Positions 30,649 through 42,794 of a stretch of 64,000 bases of DNA are shown one piece after another. How positions within the stretch are numbered: position 1 is the stretch's first letter; the number at the start of each line of letters is the position of its first letter. Source of the stretch: Kingdonia uniflora (taxonomy: Eukaryota > Streptophyta > Magnoliopsida > Ranunculales > Circaeasteraceae); assembly GCA_014058105.1 (NCBI GenBank), contig JACGCM010000933.1, forward strand, positions 806,001-870,000. The letters run 5' to 3'. A program made the translations under genes and the position numbers. The notes beneath the pieces were generated by a model. That model was given only the letters and a program-made list of their open reading frames with translations, ran no database searches and had not been told where the DNA came from.

Positions 30649-31521
30649 TTGATGAAGATCTTCTGTAGTTGGTCGAATATGTGGATGGAATCTTCAGGTA
30701 AAGAATGGAACCAGCGTAGCGGTTCTCCCTATAGACTTGTGGCAAATCGACGGCATAGAATATGGCTAAGATTTGAATACAATCTCAGTGAATCACGAAA
30801 TTGCTGAATGTGTTCCTTCGGATCAGTGCCTTTGTATTTATGTATCTTTAGAGTATGGAAACATGTTGGTACTTCCATATCAAATAACTCTTTAGCAATC
30901 GAACTACCTTCCAACTTGGTAAAATTGTCCTTACTGCCTAGATCTTGAGCTTCAATCAACTCCTTGATATGTTGATTCATGTGTTCTTGTATGACATACT
31001 AACGTATTGCCTGAGTGACTTGACGAGCTGGTCGAGGATTATGAGTACCGGTACCCTCGCTCAAGTGTTCATGTGCTAGTATTCTAGGTTGAGGTCGTTA
31101 CTCCCCCTCTTGATGCTTGGAAGGTTTGAGACCTTTACTAATATCGGACTGAGCTTCTGGAAATGGCTTTGCTGGTTGCTCCTCGAGGTCCTAATCTTTC
31201 CCGTGTAGAAACTCAGGAGTTCACTGGTACTTGATCACGATCTTTGGTAAGGGGAGCCTGTTGAGTATCTTGCAAAACTTGCAAAGTAGTCTGTATAGTT
31301 GTCATAATATGTTCTTCATGTATCTTGAATGTTGTTAGACGAGCTTGATGGTCGCTTTCAAACTCTTTGTCGCGGAGCTCACGGTCAATAACTAATTGAC
31401 GTTCGAGCTCATTTTGCTTCTCTGTCTCAGCATGGAAATTCACCCTTAGTTCAGGGAGTTGTTCTGGTTCAACTAAAAGATCAAGCTGGACTCCTGTTGC
31501 TAGTCGTTTAGAAGTGACCAT
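30649..31521 (-). pseudogene. gag 5' part of Tat-like element A
   Basis: The minus strand starts MVTSKRLATGVQLDLL at 31521, 57 nt inside the PBS. A degenerate stretch with stops follows, then the Retrotrans_gag block at 30980-30649 (FHTLKIHKYKGTDPKEHIQ, PLRWFHSLPEDSI, FDQLQKIFIK). The last codons abut the plastid DNA and continue logically at 9457 leftward. Coiled-coil-like residues occur in the N-terminal 100 codons. It has multiple stops and is dead. Confidence 0.85.
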
Positions 31522-31577
31522 GATTAGAAAGGGATAGTGGAGAAAATGTATGCCTTAAGATATTGTGGAAATGTCTT

Positions 31578-31597
31578 CTTTCACATAGACGGCGCCA
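31578..31597 (-). other. Primer binding site of element A
   Basis: On the minus strand the sequence reads TTTGGCGCCGTCTATGTGAAAG, in which TGGCGCCGTC is the usual PBS start of Tat/Athila-type Ty3 elements. It directly follows an LTR end ...CATTACA and precedes gag by 57 nt. Confidence 0.75.
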
Positions 31598-31598
31598 A

Positions 31599-32690
31599 AT
31601 GTAATGGCCTAATTTCATAGCTCGAGATTGCTCAAAATTATATCTTACACCAAATGTACATGTGACAAAAATTAGTATAATTAAAGAAATAGCACATGTC
31701 ATATATTTTTCAAAGGAGTAATTAATGCGGAACATGGGATTTGACAAAGGGAGTATAAATAGGTGGTGCAAAGAAGGATTGAGTGGTGGCTTAGTTGGAA
31801 AGATGTCGCCCCAAGTGTGGTGCAGCAAGTGGTCTAAGGAAGAAGACTGTTACCGCGATGACCAAGCAGAGGTAAAGTATTTTTGTAAGTCTTGTCATCC
31901 TTTATTGGTTGTCATCATGGTGGGGAGATTTTGGGGAGGTAAAGTTAGAGAGTGCTTACACGTGGGGTATATGTTGGGGTTGGGTTAACTATTCATTGCT
32001 GAAGGTAGTGGAGGTATTCAAAATTTTGGAGAAGGGGCTACTACTCATAGTAAAGTTGTGAAGGCGTGCAGGGTGTCTTGGGATCTTGTCGATCTCAATG
32101 ATCTTCTTACAATTTTTTGCTACCGCTCTTCTGCAGGATTAGCTCAGTTTAGAAGTTCCCTGACCTAATTGTCATGAGTTTTTTAGAATATTGTTGCGCT
32201 TGTTGCTAGAGCTAATGTCAAATTCTGGTGAAAAGAAACAATAATGTTAGATTCTGGTAAAAAGACGAACATAGTAAATAACCTTTGAAGTCAAATTTAA
32301 AATAGAATTGTATCTAGAGGTAATGTAATCAAAGGAATGACTTGTCCAATGAAAAGTGTAATAGATAGTTCATTGAATAAACTTTGTTTGTCGACTTCTT
32401 GTGTTATTTAGAGTATTCATAAAATAAACAAGTGATCAAATTAGTAAATGTCGAAGTAAAATGTGTTGGATGTGTATAAATCTCAAATATAATACATCTC
32501 GAAGTATTATTGACTATGTGGGGCCTTGAACGAATTTTAAGGTTGATTGATTTGATTGTTTAAATTGTAAAGTTCCATGGAGAAATAAATGTTAATTGTG
32601 TTGACTTGAACTTTGGTGGGCTATAAGTATCTCGTGTAAGTAGTGATTATAATGGACTACCACTAAGATAATTTCTTAGAACTGAGCTTT
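31599..32690. mobile_element. LTR of element A (inner edge at 31599) and adjoining region up to element B ORFs
   Basis: On the plus strand the LTR edge is TGTAATGGCC, next to the PBS. The outer end is not resolved. The stretch carries a plus-strand TATAAATA at 31754-31761 and no convincing gene; the ORF at 31725-31988 has no recognisable domain. Because element B's rightward ORFs start at 32698, this interval may also contain the 3' LTR region of B, or one LTR shared by the two elements. Confidence 0.5.
31754..31761 (+). promoter_or_regulatory. TATA box upstream of the rightward ORFs of element B
   Basis: TATAAATA in GGGAGTATAAATAGG, on the strand of the antisense ORFs. A matching TATAAATA lies upstream of the antisense ORFs of element C at 57663-57670 (minus). 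Promoter activity is inference. Confidence 0.4.
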
Positions 32691-32697
32691 TGAGGAG

Positions 32698-32991
32698 ATG
32701 GTGAAGACTAAGTATCAGGTAGGGAATGAAATGTTCAGTTGCATTCAGGCGAAGTACTGGGAATTGTATACACAGTACTTTGGAAATCGGTACATTAATT
32801 ATCAGATGGAAGAACCTGTTGAACCGAATTACGAAGGGATGAATGAGATAGAGGTGAAGGATGCTGAAGAGGATTTTCAGTTTTACTGTCAACTTGAATT
32901 TTGGAGTCCTCCGGAGCGTGTGAGTTATATGTATACTTGTGCGAAAATGTTGATTAGGAAAGAAGATGCTGCTAGGATTAGAAGTATTTGA
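32698..32991 (+). CDS. Small antisense ORF 1 of Tat-like element B, function unknown
   Basis: 97 codons, open, starting [13 protein letters not shown] and ending ARIRSI; acidic with aromatic residues and no recognised domain. It occupies the same place relative to the larger coiled-coil ORF as the minus-strand ORF of element C starting at 56135 (MVRTRSQRV...). Both begin MV(K/R)T(K/R) and end with a charged KEDAAR / DERAA-like stretch, so I infer homology. It could be a short protein or a first exon. It is unlike gag, pol or env. Confidence 0.45.
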   Translation: MVKTKYQVGNEMFSCIQAKYWELYTQYFGNRYINYQMEEPVEPNYEGMNEIEVKDAEEDFQFYCQLEFWSPPERVSYMYTCAKMLIRKEDAARIRSI

Positions 32992-33724
32992 TTATATTTG
33001 CTGTAGAAGTTGTGATATTGATCGTTGAAGGGTACTGTTTCAGTGGTAATGAAGTCTTTTTGAGTTATAAGTATGTTGGAGAGAGAGAAAAAAAGAGAAA
33101 GTTATAATTAATGGGTGGCGCAACGAGTATGGCGCGACTATAGGGAAGTTGTTAGGATTTTTGTGAGATTGTCAGAAACGGAGTTTTAGATTAGGCATGA
33201 TGTGGCTGGATTTTACGCCGGAGAAGGCGTATCTTCGAATCTTTTGAATTGTATCATTTATGGAGGGAACATGAGAAATGTAGTCAAAAACTATTAGGTT
33301 CCTGAACTTCGACAAAAAGATATGTTAGTACGATGTTAGGACTTAGAAAAAATAAAAATGACATATTATATCAAGATTGAATGTATTAAATATCTTCGGG
33401 TAGTAATGGTATTTATCATATCGTAATGATAATAATAAGATAATGATATGTTGAAGAGTAAACTCGACAACTATATGAATATGAACATATGAACATATAT
33501 ATGTATCAGACATGATAGATACTAATTGTTATAAAAAATGGAACCTGATTTTCAAGTTCTTAAAAATGGTTGAACCAATTCAAATCGATGATAAAGATAT
33601 ATACGGGAGCCTTCAAGATGTAGATCCCCTGATGACCAATGTAACTACCTGTGTTTAACAGTTTGGTAGCAAGTATAGGGTGGGGTCGAGTAGTACATAC
33701 ATAGCTAGTGTGGGCCAGTTTTGA

Positions 33725-35871
33725 GTGGCACCTAGGTGTATCAAAGTTTTTTATGAGGAGGTGACCGAGACAGATACAGATCATGAGCCACAGGCTAGTA
33801 ATCAAGAAGGTAGTGGGGGTGGAGAGGAAGATGTGGAGGAGGGTGAGGAGGCTTGTTACGGTGAGGGGTCAAAAATGAAGGAGATAATACTGAGTTTCAA
33901 GAAGAGGTATGGAATTCCTATAGATATTAGGTTAGAAGAGTATTAATATGATATGATCGACCAGGAAGTACCCTTGGGTGGGATTCTCATGCATCGAGAA
34001 CAAATTAAGAAGGGGTTGAAGCCTCCTCTATGAGCTGACCAGAAGAAGTTGATAAATTTTTTTGATGTGGCACCTGGGCAGTTCAGCCCAAATGTGTATG
34101 ACCTATTTCGTATATGTAAGGTGATAAATGGTCGATTAAAATCAAAGGGGGAAGAGTTGATCACAGTTGACGATTTATGTGTATACTATACAATCAAGAT
34201 GAACCCAAAGAAGGTAGGCTATCGATACCTGGCGAGGTTTTTGAAGAGGCTATTGTTCTATGACATGGTATCAACAGGAGGGCGATATAGTTATGAACGT
34301 CTACTCGTGTCTAGGAACTACAAGTTCGATAAGAAAGATCCTGGGGAGCCCTTAAAAAGGAAGACTTTCATTTAGGTTTGTGGTTAGGTAATATAAATGT
34401 CGATGTTGTTGTTTAATTTATGTCTAAATCTGTGTGAAATGTGTATTTGTTTGTTGGTACAACTTTGAAGGAGATCGATAGGAAGTCTAAAGTACAAGAA
34501 GAACTGTACAACAAATGGAAGGGATAGTTTGGTAGGATCGATAACCTTGTCATCAACCAAGAGCGAGTGGGTATTATTTTTCATGAGCTAGTCTTACAAA
34601 GGTCGAGGGTTAAAGGGGCAGAAGTTCCAGTTATCAATGGTAAGATATCGGGGAAAAACAAGAGGGCTGCAGAGTCTAGTCTTCCGTTGGAAAATCCATC
34701 TTTGGCTGGGTATATGATGGATTCCTTGACTACGGAGAGAGACTCGATGTTTATTAAAACATTGGGAAAGAGTAAGAAGAAATGGGCAGCTAACCAAGTT
34801 GTTCATCCCTTAATTCCTCCAAAGAAGTCTTCTCGAAGATCAACAAATGAGGAGGGGGTAAAAATTAAAACACCAATCACTTTGCCTGATGGACAACCTC
34901 CACGAGGTTTCACAAGTATGCATTAGAAGAAGGGGGCAGAGTCAGAATCTTCAAAGAAGAAGTTTGTCAAGGAATTTAAGACTGAGGTTCAGAAGACGAT
35001 GAAGGCATATGTTACTGGTACGAATATCCTGGAGGCGGAGGTTGAAAATTATTTGGTTGGGGCTGAGAGTTTGATAGCTTTTCTTAGTGAGGGTCATCAT
35101 AACATGACGAAGGTGAGAAATTTTTCTACTTTGTTTCGATTAAAAATTTTGGTATGTCATTCGAATACTCAATTTATGAATGTAATAGAGATCAAAAAGT
35201 TATTGACGGAGGCCAAAGGTCGCATTGTTGGTAGTAGCGATCTTGCAAATCAGGTTTTGGCATATAAGAACATCGAGAAAGATTTGACAAGGGAAAAAGA
35301 AGATCTGATCGAAGAAAAGAAGGGGCTGAATGCCACATTGAATAAGTATAAGCTGGAAGCTGGGAAAGTGAGGGATCTTGCCCTTCGAGAAGCAAAAATA
35401 AAATTTGATAAAAAGATCGAGGAGGTTAGAACAGAGTTAGCAAAGGATAAGGAAGAGGCGTTGGCATTGTTAAGAAGCAACTTCGATAAGGATGTACGGG
35501 GGCAGGTTGCTGATACTGGAAAGGTGATGGATCAAGAGCATGGTAAGATTTTTGAGGAGGTTAGGGAGTAGCTGATACTGAATAATTTAAATGCTTGTAA
35601 GAAGGTGAGGGTTAACTATGTACAGCAGAACAAGGCATTGAAGCTGAGGAAGGATTACTATAAGGGGTTGGTCAGTGTTGGGGGTGCCGTCTTCGAGGAT
35701 TCAGATCCAGACGACGATGTTCCAGAGATGCTTGAAGTTCCCTCTAGGATAGAAGATGTCGATGATTTGGTGATGATGGAAGCTGATGGTTTGCGTTCTA
35801 AGGAATTGTTAAATGTGTTTGCTCCTGAGTTACCAAAGGTTAATGACGCGGTATCTTCTTCTGTAGTTTAA
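33725..35871 (+). pseudogene. Main antisense ORF of Tat-like element B: gypsy-type domain plus coiled coil
   Basis: Order: an acidic N-terminal stretch (33725-33946), then a globular block (about 33955-34375) with [20 protein letters not shown] and [13 protein letters not shown], which recalls the plant 'putative gypsy type transposon' family (Pfam Transposase_28-like). A basic linker follows at 34567-34926, then a long coiled coil at 34999-35571 with Lys/Glu heptads, and an acidic tail at 35605-35871 containing SDPDDDVPEM. It is interrupted by a few stops (33946, 34033, 34375, 34926, 35571); some may be introns rather than decay. It is convergent to the pol of the same element. Probably an additional ORF of the Tat lineage; function unknown. 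Confidence 0.6.
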
Positions 35872-36315
35872 ATAAATTATTCAAAATAGTACTCATTTGT
35901 AAGAAGTGAAGAAAAAATGGTCGATGAGATCGAAACAATTTTTAACTTATGTGGGTTTGGAATGCTGATGGTTTGTTTGCTAAAGAAGTTTGAAAAAAAA
36001 TTGATGCATAGATATATTTTTTTCTTTGTAAAATTTATGCTAAGTGGTGATACTCGATAAGAATAATATTGTGACATGTGAATGTAGATAGTAGCAGAGT
36101 GTTGCTCAAAACAACTATTTTTTTGTATGGAAAGATGGCCATGTAATGGCAAGTAGTTTGTACGGATTGCCAGATGTTAATCCTCAATAGGATATTTAGG
36201 TTTGATGGAATCATGTCAATGAACATGACATGATTTGTTCGATTAGTAAATAATGTAAAAAATTATCCTATAATAGGATATTGTTTGTCGAAGGATGGGA
36301 TGTGTAGTATTCACG

Positions 36316-36560
36316 CATACTTATCAAGTATGGTTCAAGACTAAGTAAAGATAGTAAAGATGATGGTAATTGATGCATACTTAGAAGTATGGATCGAGAC
36401 CAAATAAAGATGAATGTAAAGATAGTAACGATGAATGCTTGTCTGAAGTATACATATCAAGTATGGATCGAGATCAAGTTAAGATAGTAAGGATGCTTGA
36501 TTGTCTGATGCATACGTATCAAGTATGGATCGAGATCAAGCTAAAATAGAAAAGATGCAA
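36316..36560. repeat. Tandem repeat in the pol/antisense-ORF spacer of element B (about 4 copies, about 60-70 bp)
   Basis: Copies share AAGTATGGATCGAGATCAAG followed by AAGATAGTAA-GATG and GATGCATAC. The array lies between the end of the coiled-coil ORF (35871) and the integrase end (about 36690), the same place as in elements A and C, with unrelated sequence. Confidence 0.8.
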
Positions 36561-36679
36561 ATGAAAGTAAAGATTATTATTTGAATCGATGATAATTGTT
36601 ATAGTAGTTATCTGTAAATCATTTTCAGTTGGGGTGTGTTCCATGGATATTCAAGATGGATTTTGTCTTCTGCCATCAG

Positions 36680-37531
36680 CCAGTAAGTCCTACTATATGT
36701 TTTGTCACTGACAATGTATGGCCCTTCCAAATTTTCAGATAATTTTCTGAAATTCTTAGGCCGAGTACTATCATGGATTCGTCGAAGGACAAGATCGCCA
36801 ATACAAAATTTTCTTTTTCAAACTTTTTTTGTTATAAGCTTTTTTCAGTGTGTCATGGTATTGTCCCAAGTTTGCGATAGCTTTGTCTCGAGTTTCTTCA
36901 ATCCAGTTTAGGTTGTAGAGGAGACCTAGCTCATTGTTTCCATCTGTGATTTTTGTTCGACCACTTGGTAGATCGAGGTTTGAGGGTATGACTGCTTTAG
37001 TACCGAAGGCCATCGTAAAAGGAGTACAGCCAGTGGATGTTCGAGGAGTAGTCCGGTATGCCCAGAGAATACTAAGTAGTTCGTCAACCCATTGTCCTTT
37101 CTTGTCATCGAAAAATTTGTGAAGGCCTGACTTAATGCTATTATTGATGGCTTCACCCTGTCCGTTACCTTGAAGGTAGTATGGTATTGAAGTGAAGAGT
37201 TGAATTTTGTAATTGTGGAAGAAATTGAGAACTTTGTTGTTGATGAATTACTTGTCGCTGTCAGATTGTATCATTTGTGGGCAGCCAAATCTGGTGATTA
37301 TGTGCTCCCAAAGAAACTTGATTGCTTTATTTTCATCAGTGTGACAGAGGAATGGCTTTAGCCCATTTTGTGAAATAGTCAGTGGCTACAAGGAAAAAAA
37401 TTTGGTTTCTTGATGCGGGGTGGAAAGGTTCGATTATATCGATTCCCCGTCGTTTAAATGGCCAGAGGGCATTGCTAATGTGAAAGTCGAGTGCAGGGCT
37501 TTTGATGTCTTGAGCGTGGATTTGGCATTTA
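36680..37531 (-). pseudogene. Integrase C-terminal part of Tat-like element B
   Basis: The minus strand has an integrase core start KCQIHAQDIKSPALDF... with WPFKRRGIDIIEPFHPAS and DYFTKWAKAIPL at 37531-37336. The middle is in other frames (GLTNYLVFSGHTGLL). The C-terminal NLNWIEETRDKAIANL block is at 37013-36771. The upstream zinc-binding part is missing. The fragment stops exactly where the Sirevirus LTR begins at 37532. Confidence 0.85.
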
Positions 37532-38705
37532 TGAAACATCCATATTTGGAGTTTGTTTCATTCCGTGTCTAGCTTAAATGTCAGCACTATTTTGTGGTTA
37601 CTCGACGTCAGAGATTGCACATGGAGCGACTACAACTGGACTGGCATTGAACAGGTATGTAGGTTTGTACCTCTTTGCACTAAATGTCAAACCCGTAGTA
37701 TTTTAAAGAATATGAAAAGAAAGTGTTTTATCTTATTTAAGAAAAATGGGTCCCTATTCGAACAGGCTTTTGCTCTGTTCGAATAAAGACTTTGTTCAAA
37801 TAAAATTTAGTTTTATTCGAATATCTTCCCTCAGGACAATATGTATTCGAATAGACTATTTTTTTATTCTAATAACTTTTCTGGGAACTTTTTTATTCGA
37901 AAAGATTTTTCTTTGTTCAAATAAAACTTGTTTTATTCGAATAGATTTTTTTTTGTTCAAATAAAACTTGTTTTGTTCGAATAGACTATTTTTCTATTCG
38001 AACAAATTGACTCAGGCCTTTATTTGTTCGAATACATTTTTGGTGTATTCGAATAATAATTGTTCTATTCGAATAAACTTTGTTTCTATTCGAACAGAGG
38101 TTAGGTTTTCAGTTTTCCTATTTAAGACATCCTTTCTTTTTTTATAATTCGCCTCATCCAAAACCTATTTTTTGAGGGCTTGAACTTTTAAAGAGATGAG
38201 AGATTTAATTGAGAGATTCATGAGATAACTAACAACTCAAACTTGAATCAATCATTGAATCAGAAACCCAATTCATGATTTGAAGAACTTGTGAGATTCA
38301 AGATTGAAAGCTTCGACGAGAGATTGAAGCAAGGCGTTGCGAGAATAAAGGGCATTGCGAGAACGTGGAATTTATTACGAGGAGTTCAATTAGAAGAGAG
38401 GTAACCACAGGATGTGCTTATAGAGTCTTTAAGTAATTGAATACTTGTAATTTGATTTCAATAGTTGATTGTTTAGCTGTCGAGTGATTCGACAGCGACA
38501 TGTAGGCTTTTCTCCTGAAAAAGGTTTCCCAAAGAGTCAAAAATCTTTGGTCTTATGTTCAATTTCCAATTGCTTGTTAACACTAGTTAATCGAATCAAT
38601 TTGAACTAGGTTAAGGCTAGAACATTAATTTAATGGAATTCGGACCTATAGATTTAGACCTAAATTAATCAAAATCGATTAATCTCAAGTGAAAATTTTA
38701 TTTCA
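37532..38705 (+). repeat. 5' LTR of element F
   Basis: Starts TGAAACATCC and ends ...TTTCA two bases before the PBS. It contains the TTCGAA array (37755-38098), and shortly downstream of it TTTCCTATTTAAGACATCC, which is a candidate core promoter and start region. Confidence 0.85.
37755..38098. repeat. TTCGAA palindrome array in the 5' LTR of element F (about 16 units)
   Basis: About sixteen units of TATTCGAATA, TGTTCGAATA or the decayed form TGTTCAAATA occur at 17-30 bp spacing, ending just before the candidate TATTTAAG core promoter at about 38120. The position is that of an LTR cis-regulatory region. Confidence 0.85.
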
Positions 38706-38707
38706 AT

Positions 38708-38719
38708 TGGTATCAGAGC
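38708..38719 (+). other. Primer binding site of element F (initiator tRNA-Met)
   Basis: TGGTATCAGAGC, the standard plant Ty1/copia PBS, two bases after the LTR end. Confidence 0.93.
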
Positions 38720-38778
38720 GGTCACGCTTTGAGGATTAATATCCTAAGTGTAGATCCTAACTTGATTGCTTGAGAATA

Positions 38779-40725
38779 ATGGATTCCGAAAGATTTGGAG
38801 GTCCCATAAATCGTCTGCCCCTCATCGATGACAAAGATTGTCGTTATTGGAAGGTCTGAATGGTTACATTCTTACAATCACTTGGAGAAGATGTCTGGAT
38901 TGCAATTGAGGATAGATGGATACACCCTACCATAATGAAAGGAGTAGGTGATGAATCTGAAGAGGTCATTAAGCCTAGAAATCAGTGGTCTAAGGATGAA
39001 AATGAAGCTGCTGGTAATAATAATAAGGGTCACAATGCTATTTTCATGGTTGTGAGCCCAAGTGAGTTTTGGCACATATCTACTTATACCACTTCAAAAG
39101 AAGCTTGGGACAAATTAGTTTGAACTCACGAAGGCGATGATACAGTTAAGGAAAGCAAATTGCAAATGCTCACCTCACAATTTGAGAATATTTGAATGGA
39201 TGAGAATGAACCCATTGATGAGACTAAGTGACATTGTCAATACTAGTGCCGCATTAGGTGCAGCTTACTTAGATATTCAAATTATTTACAAAGTTCTAAA
39301 ATCTTATCCTAAGAGCTTTAGATCCAGACGCGATGTTATCGAAGAAGCTCAGGATCTTAAGAAAATGAAACCAGATACATTAGCTGGAAAAGTGCGAACT
39401 TTTAAACTTGAGATAAAAATGGAAAACCCTGAAAAGAATAAGAATGTTTCTTTTAAATCTTCATCATACTCTTCTTCTTCTAAGGGTGCCAAAAAAGATG
39501 ACAACTCATCTGATTCAGGTAATGATGATGAGTCAGATACAAATTCACAGATTGCCTCTAAAGTAACAAGCTTAAAAACCTTGTAAAAAAATATCAATTT
39601 CAAAAACAAGGGCAATCAGTAAATTACAAGTCACAAACTCATGATCAACCTAAATTAAATAACTGGCAGACTAACCTTGATACTGACCTAAATCATGTTG
39701 AATGTTATAACTGTCACAAGTTTGGTCATTACGCTCATAGTTGTCCCAATAAGAAATCTGGAAACTAATCGCAAAGCTATGAACATTAGTGTTACTTGGG
39801 ATGATAGTGATGATGAAAATAATAATAATAAGGATCATCCCCAAGTAGTTGAGAACGGACAATATTGTGCATTTCCTACTTTTCTAAATTTTGGTAATGA
39901 TAGCTCTGACGCTTTTAAACTTGAAAATTCTAGTGAAAAATAGAGTGATCATGACCAAAATGAGTTTGAGGACCTAAATCTTGAAGTCTTGTATGCTCAG
40001 ACTTTTGCAAAGTGTATTACAATTGGTAATACTTAATAAAGTCTTGAAAGACAAAGTTAATACACTCATGTGTAAACTTCAACAAAAAACTGAGAATACA
40101 AGTCAAGAGATAGAAATGCATGAAGATGAGAAACAATGCCTCCAGGAAAAGGTTGTGATTTTAGATAAATAAGTTCATGATGCGAATGAGAAAATGAAAT
40201 CAACTTTGGATGAACTTCATTCGGCCAAGTTTGATGTAATTTTATCTCAGCAGAAACTTGAAAACTTTTGTCATGGGGCTAAGAACATTGATAAGATGTT
40301 ATGTATGGGAAAGATGGATTCTGACAAAAAGGGTCTAGGATATGAGGAACAACTCTCTAATGCCAAGACTCCTCAAGTCACAAAACTTGTGAAAGTAACT
40401 GCTACTACAACGTTGCCCAAACATAATAAAATATCTTCCAATCATAATAAAGCAAAAAGATTCCCGTACTCTGATATTTATTATTGTGGAATATGTGTTC
40501 GAAAGGGTCATATTCCTTTTGTAGATTTGTTGGATCTTATCAACCATATGCTCACCTTTTCAATAGACAAAGATATAAGTCTAATATGATTTCTACTAAT
40601 GTGAAAAGTGAGAATGTGTCTAGATGGTTTGCACATGAAACCTCAGCTCGAAGGAGTCTTCGAAGCATTTGGGTACGAAAGATTGATTTCGCATCACAGA
40701 TAAGGTACAATGTTGCTTTGATAAG
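38779..40725 (+). pseudogene. gag of Sirevirus-type element F
   Basis: Starts MDSERFGGPINRLPLIDDKDC, then TFLQSLGEDVWIAIEDRW, and is open in pieces: 38860-39123, 39137-39586 in a shifted frame, and 39695 onward. The gag domain includes DIVNTSAALGAAYLD and VIEEAQDLKKMKPDTLAGK. The zinc knuckle CYNCHKFGHYAHSC is at 39699-39746. The tail has the Sirevirus-like SVTWDDSDDEN stretch, a coiled-coil part, and the LGYEEQ...TP region near 40340. A YCGICVRKGH second knuckle lies at 40475. After WVRKIDF (about 40690) the coding signal stops, where protease and integrase should follow. Confidence 0.85.
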
Positions 40726-40729
40726 GTAA

Positions 40730-42780
40730 TGAATATCAACTGAGACAGGTTATCAGTATGCTCTATTGATTAAATACATTTCTTACCCTGTCTTAGTTTG
40801 TTTTTGTTTTTTATTTTTATTCTTAGGATAGTAGGGTACTGTTTTGATTTTATTTATACTTTACACTTTATGAGCTTTTGTATATGGAATATTATTGCTA
40901 GACTTGGACCTTGATTTTTATTATATTCATTCAAGAAATAATTATTTGGTAAAATCATAGCTCACAATACTCATTGATCCTCTTGTTTAAGCTGAAAACT
41001 CAACGTGATTAGAACCACGTGAGGATAACTGTAGAGACTTCATACCTAATGTTATGTGAGGATCTAGCCTTTTTACAATCTTTGAGTGTTATTTCATAAA
41101 AAAATTCCAGATTTAGTATCTTTTCTGATCTCATTTTTTATAATCAATTGTCGATAGTAACTTCAAGTTTAAGTTAGTCTAATAGAACATTCTTTATACT
41201 TGATTCGAGGCGAAAAAGTTACAATGTGAGATCGAAGATATGATAATATGCATTTTTTTGTTACACCTTTTTGGCCTTCGTCTATGCTTACCCAAAATGT
41301 TATCCGTTTGCAGCCCCTTGTGCCTTAAAATATACCGTTCATTATTCTACCTAAATCCTTTATTAGTTTACCCATTTATTCTGAGACTTTTTAGTGAAAA
41401 AAAAGGGGAAGAAGAAGTGATTTTTAGGGGAAAGATTAATATAAGAATAAAATTGTTTTTAAGTGGTGTAGATGGATATAAGAAGAGGATTTTTCCAATG
41501 ATTTTATGGTATATCATATTCTATTTGTACTCATTGCATAAATATAATAAAGGGAAGTAAACTCAAAATGAAGGAGGAGAAGTATGAGTAATTGTTACTC
41601 ACTAAAGAAAATAGTGAAAGAAGGTGAACTCAAAATGAAGGAAGGGAAGAAGTGTTCTATTTCATGTGTACTTAATAAGAAAAGAGAATGATAGAAGGTG
41701 GACTCAATTTGTGGAAAGATGGGTAGTTAGTGTAACTATTAGTCTCAGAATGCCAACAAAATACCTACTCCGTCATGTCCCTTCCCTTGCCTACATTATA
41801 ACATTTTGAATACCTATTTGATCTTGAGTTTAGCATAGTCAATTTAGTGGAGATGAGAGATAGGGATACTATGTTAGTTAACTTGACACCATCAATGACA
41901 ATTCATTTCTTGTCCATGAGATCTTTCAATTTACAGTGCGCAATTTATTTGATAAAATTTGAATTTTTCTATTTATATACTCATATTCATATTTTATATA
42001 GAGTATTTGCTAGTTAACTATCAGTGATTTTTGAGTAACCACCATAGTAAGGCCTAAGTTGAAACAACTTTCCAATATAGTATTCTAACTGCAGCTGAGT
42101 AATACGTTGAAAACTGGGTATTTATCTGACTATGCACATAGACACACCAAGTAATTCATTTAGTGATTATTTTATAATACATGGGCGATGTCTTGGTCTT
42201 TATTGAATGTTTTAGATTCATTATCTTTCAATCATGCCTTGTGTTAGGGGGAGTATTGTCTTCTTATGCTTGCTCATTTTAAAGACACTCCCCGTTTATG
42301 CTTTCCTTTTATTTCATTTTAAGGGGGTTACCATTCTTTTATGGGGGAGATGCATATTGTTTTGGGGTATTGGTTTTGATTTTTTTAGTATCCTAATAGT
42401 CTCTCTTTTCATAATACTTGCTCTAACAATTATTGGTATATATTTCTCATTTATTTTGTGTTTAACTCACTCAGTGACTGTTATGCATTTTATTCTAGTG
42501 GTTTGCTTCTCTTTTTATTGGCTATTTACCCTTTGTTCATCTGTGCCAAAAAGGGGGAGAGATGATCATGACAGGTAAGTCAGGTAAGTTATGTTCTTTT
42601 TTCAGGATCCCTTATTTTAAATGAACGGTTACGTAATGTATATTGTTTAGTATGCAGGGATTCCAGAATATATGCTATATAAGATGAAAGTGGAGCTTTG
42701 AGTATGGATGTTCAGTGATTGAATCAGTCCATTGAGTTGTATTTTTATTTCTTATAGTTCTAGTTTTGACACGAAATAAA
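40730..42780 (+). other. 3' internal region of element F with repeated PPT-like motifs
   Basis: AT-rich and largely non-coding. AGGGGGAG or a variant occurs at 42246, 42322 (AAGGGGGT), 42343 (TGGGGGAGA), 42550 (AAGGGGGAGAGA) and finally 42785, directly before the 3' LTR. Multiple polypurine motifs before the 3' LTR are a feature of Sireviruses. ORFs at 41240-41560 and 42234-42578 are hydrophobic; the second has three or four possible membrane spans. I cannot tie them to a known family. Confidence 0.65.
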
Positions 42781-42784
42781 CCAT

Positions 42785-42794
42785 AGGGGGAGAT
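42785..42794 (+). other. Polypurine tract of element F
   Basis: AGGGGGAGAT immediately before the TGAAACATCC start of the 3' LTR. Confidence 0.85.

Noticed and set aside
41240..41560. Hydrophobic ORF as an env gene of element F
   Set aside because: No signal peptide, cleavage site or conserved domain can be shown; AT-rich DNA produces hydrophobic frames easily.
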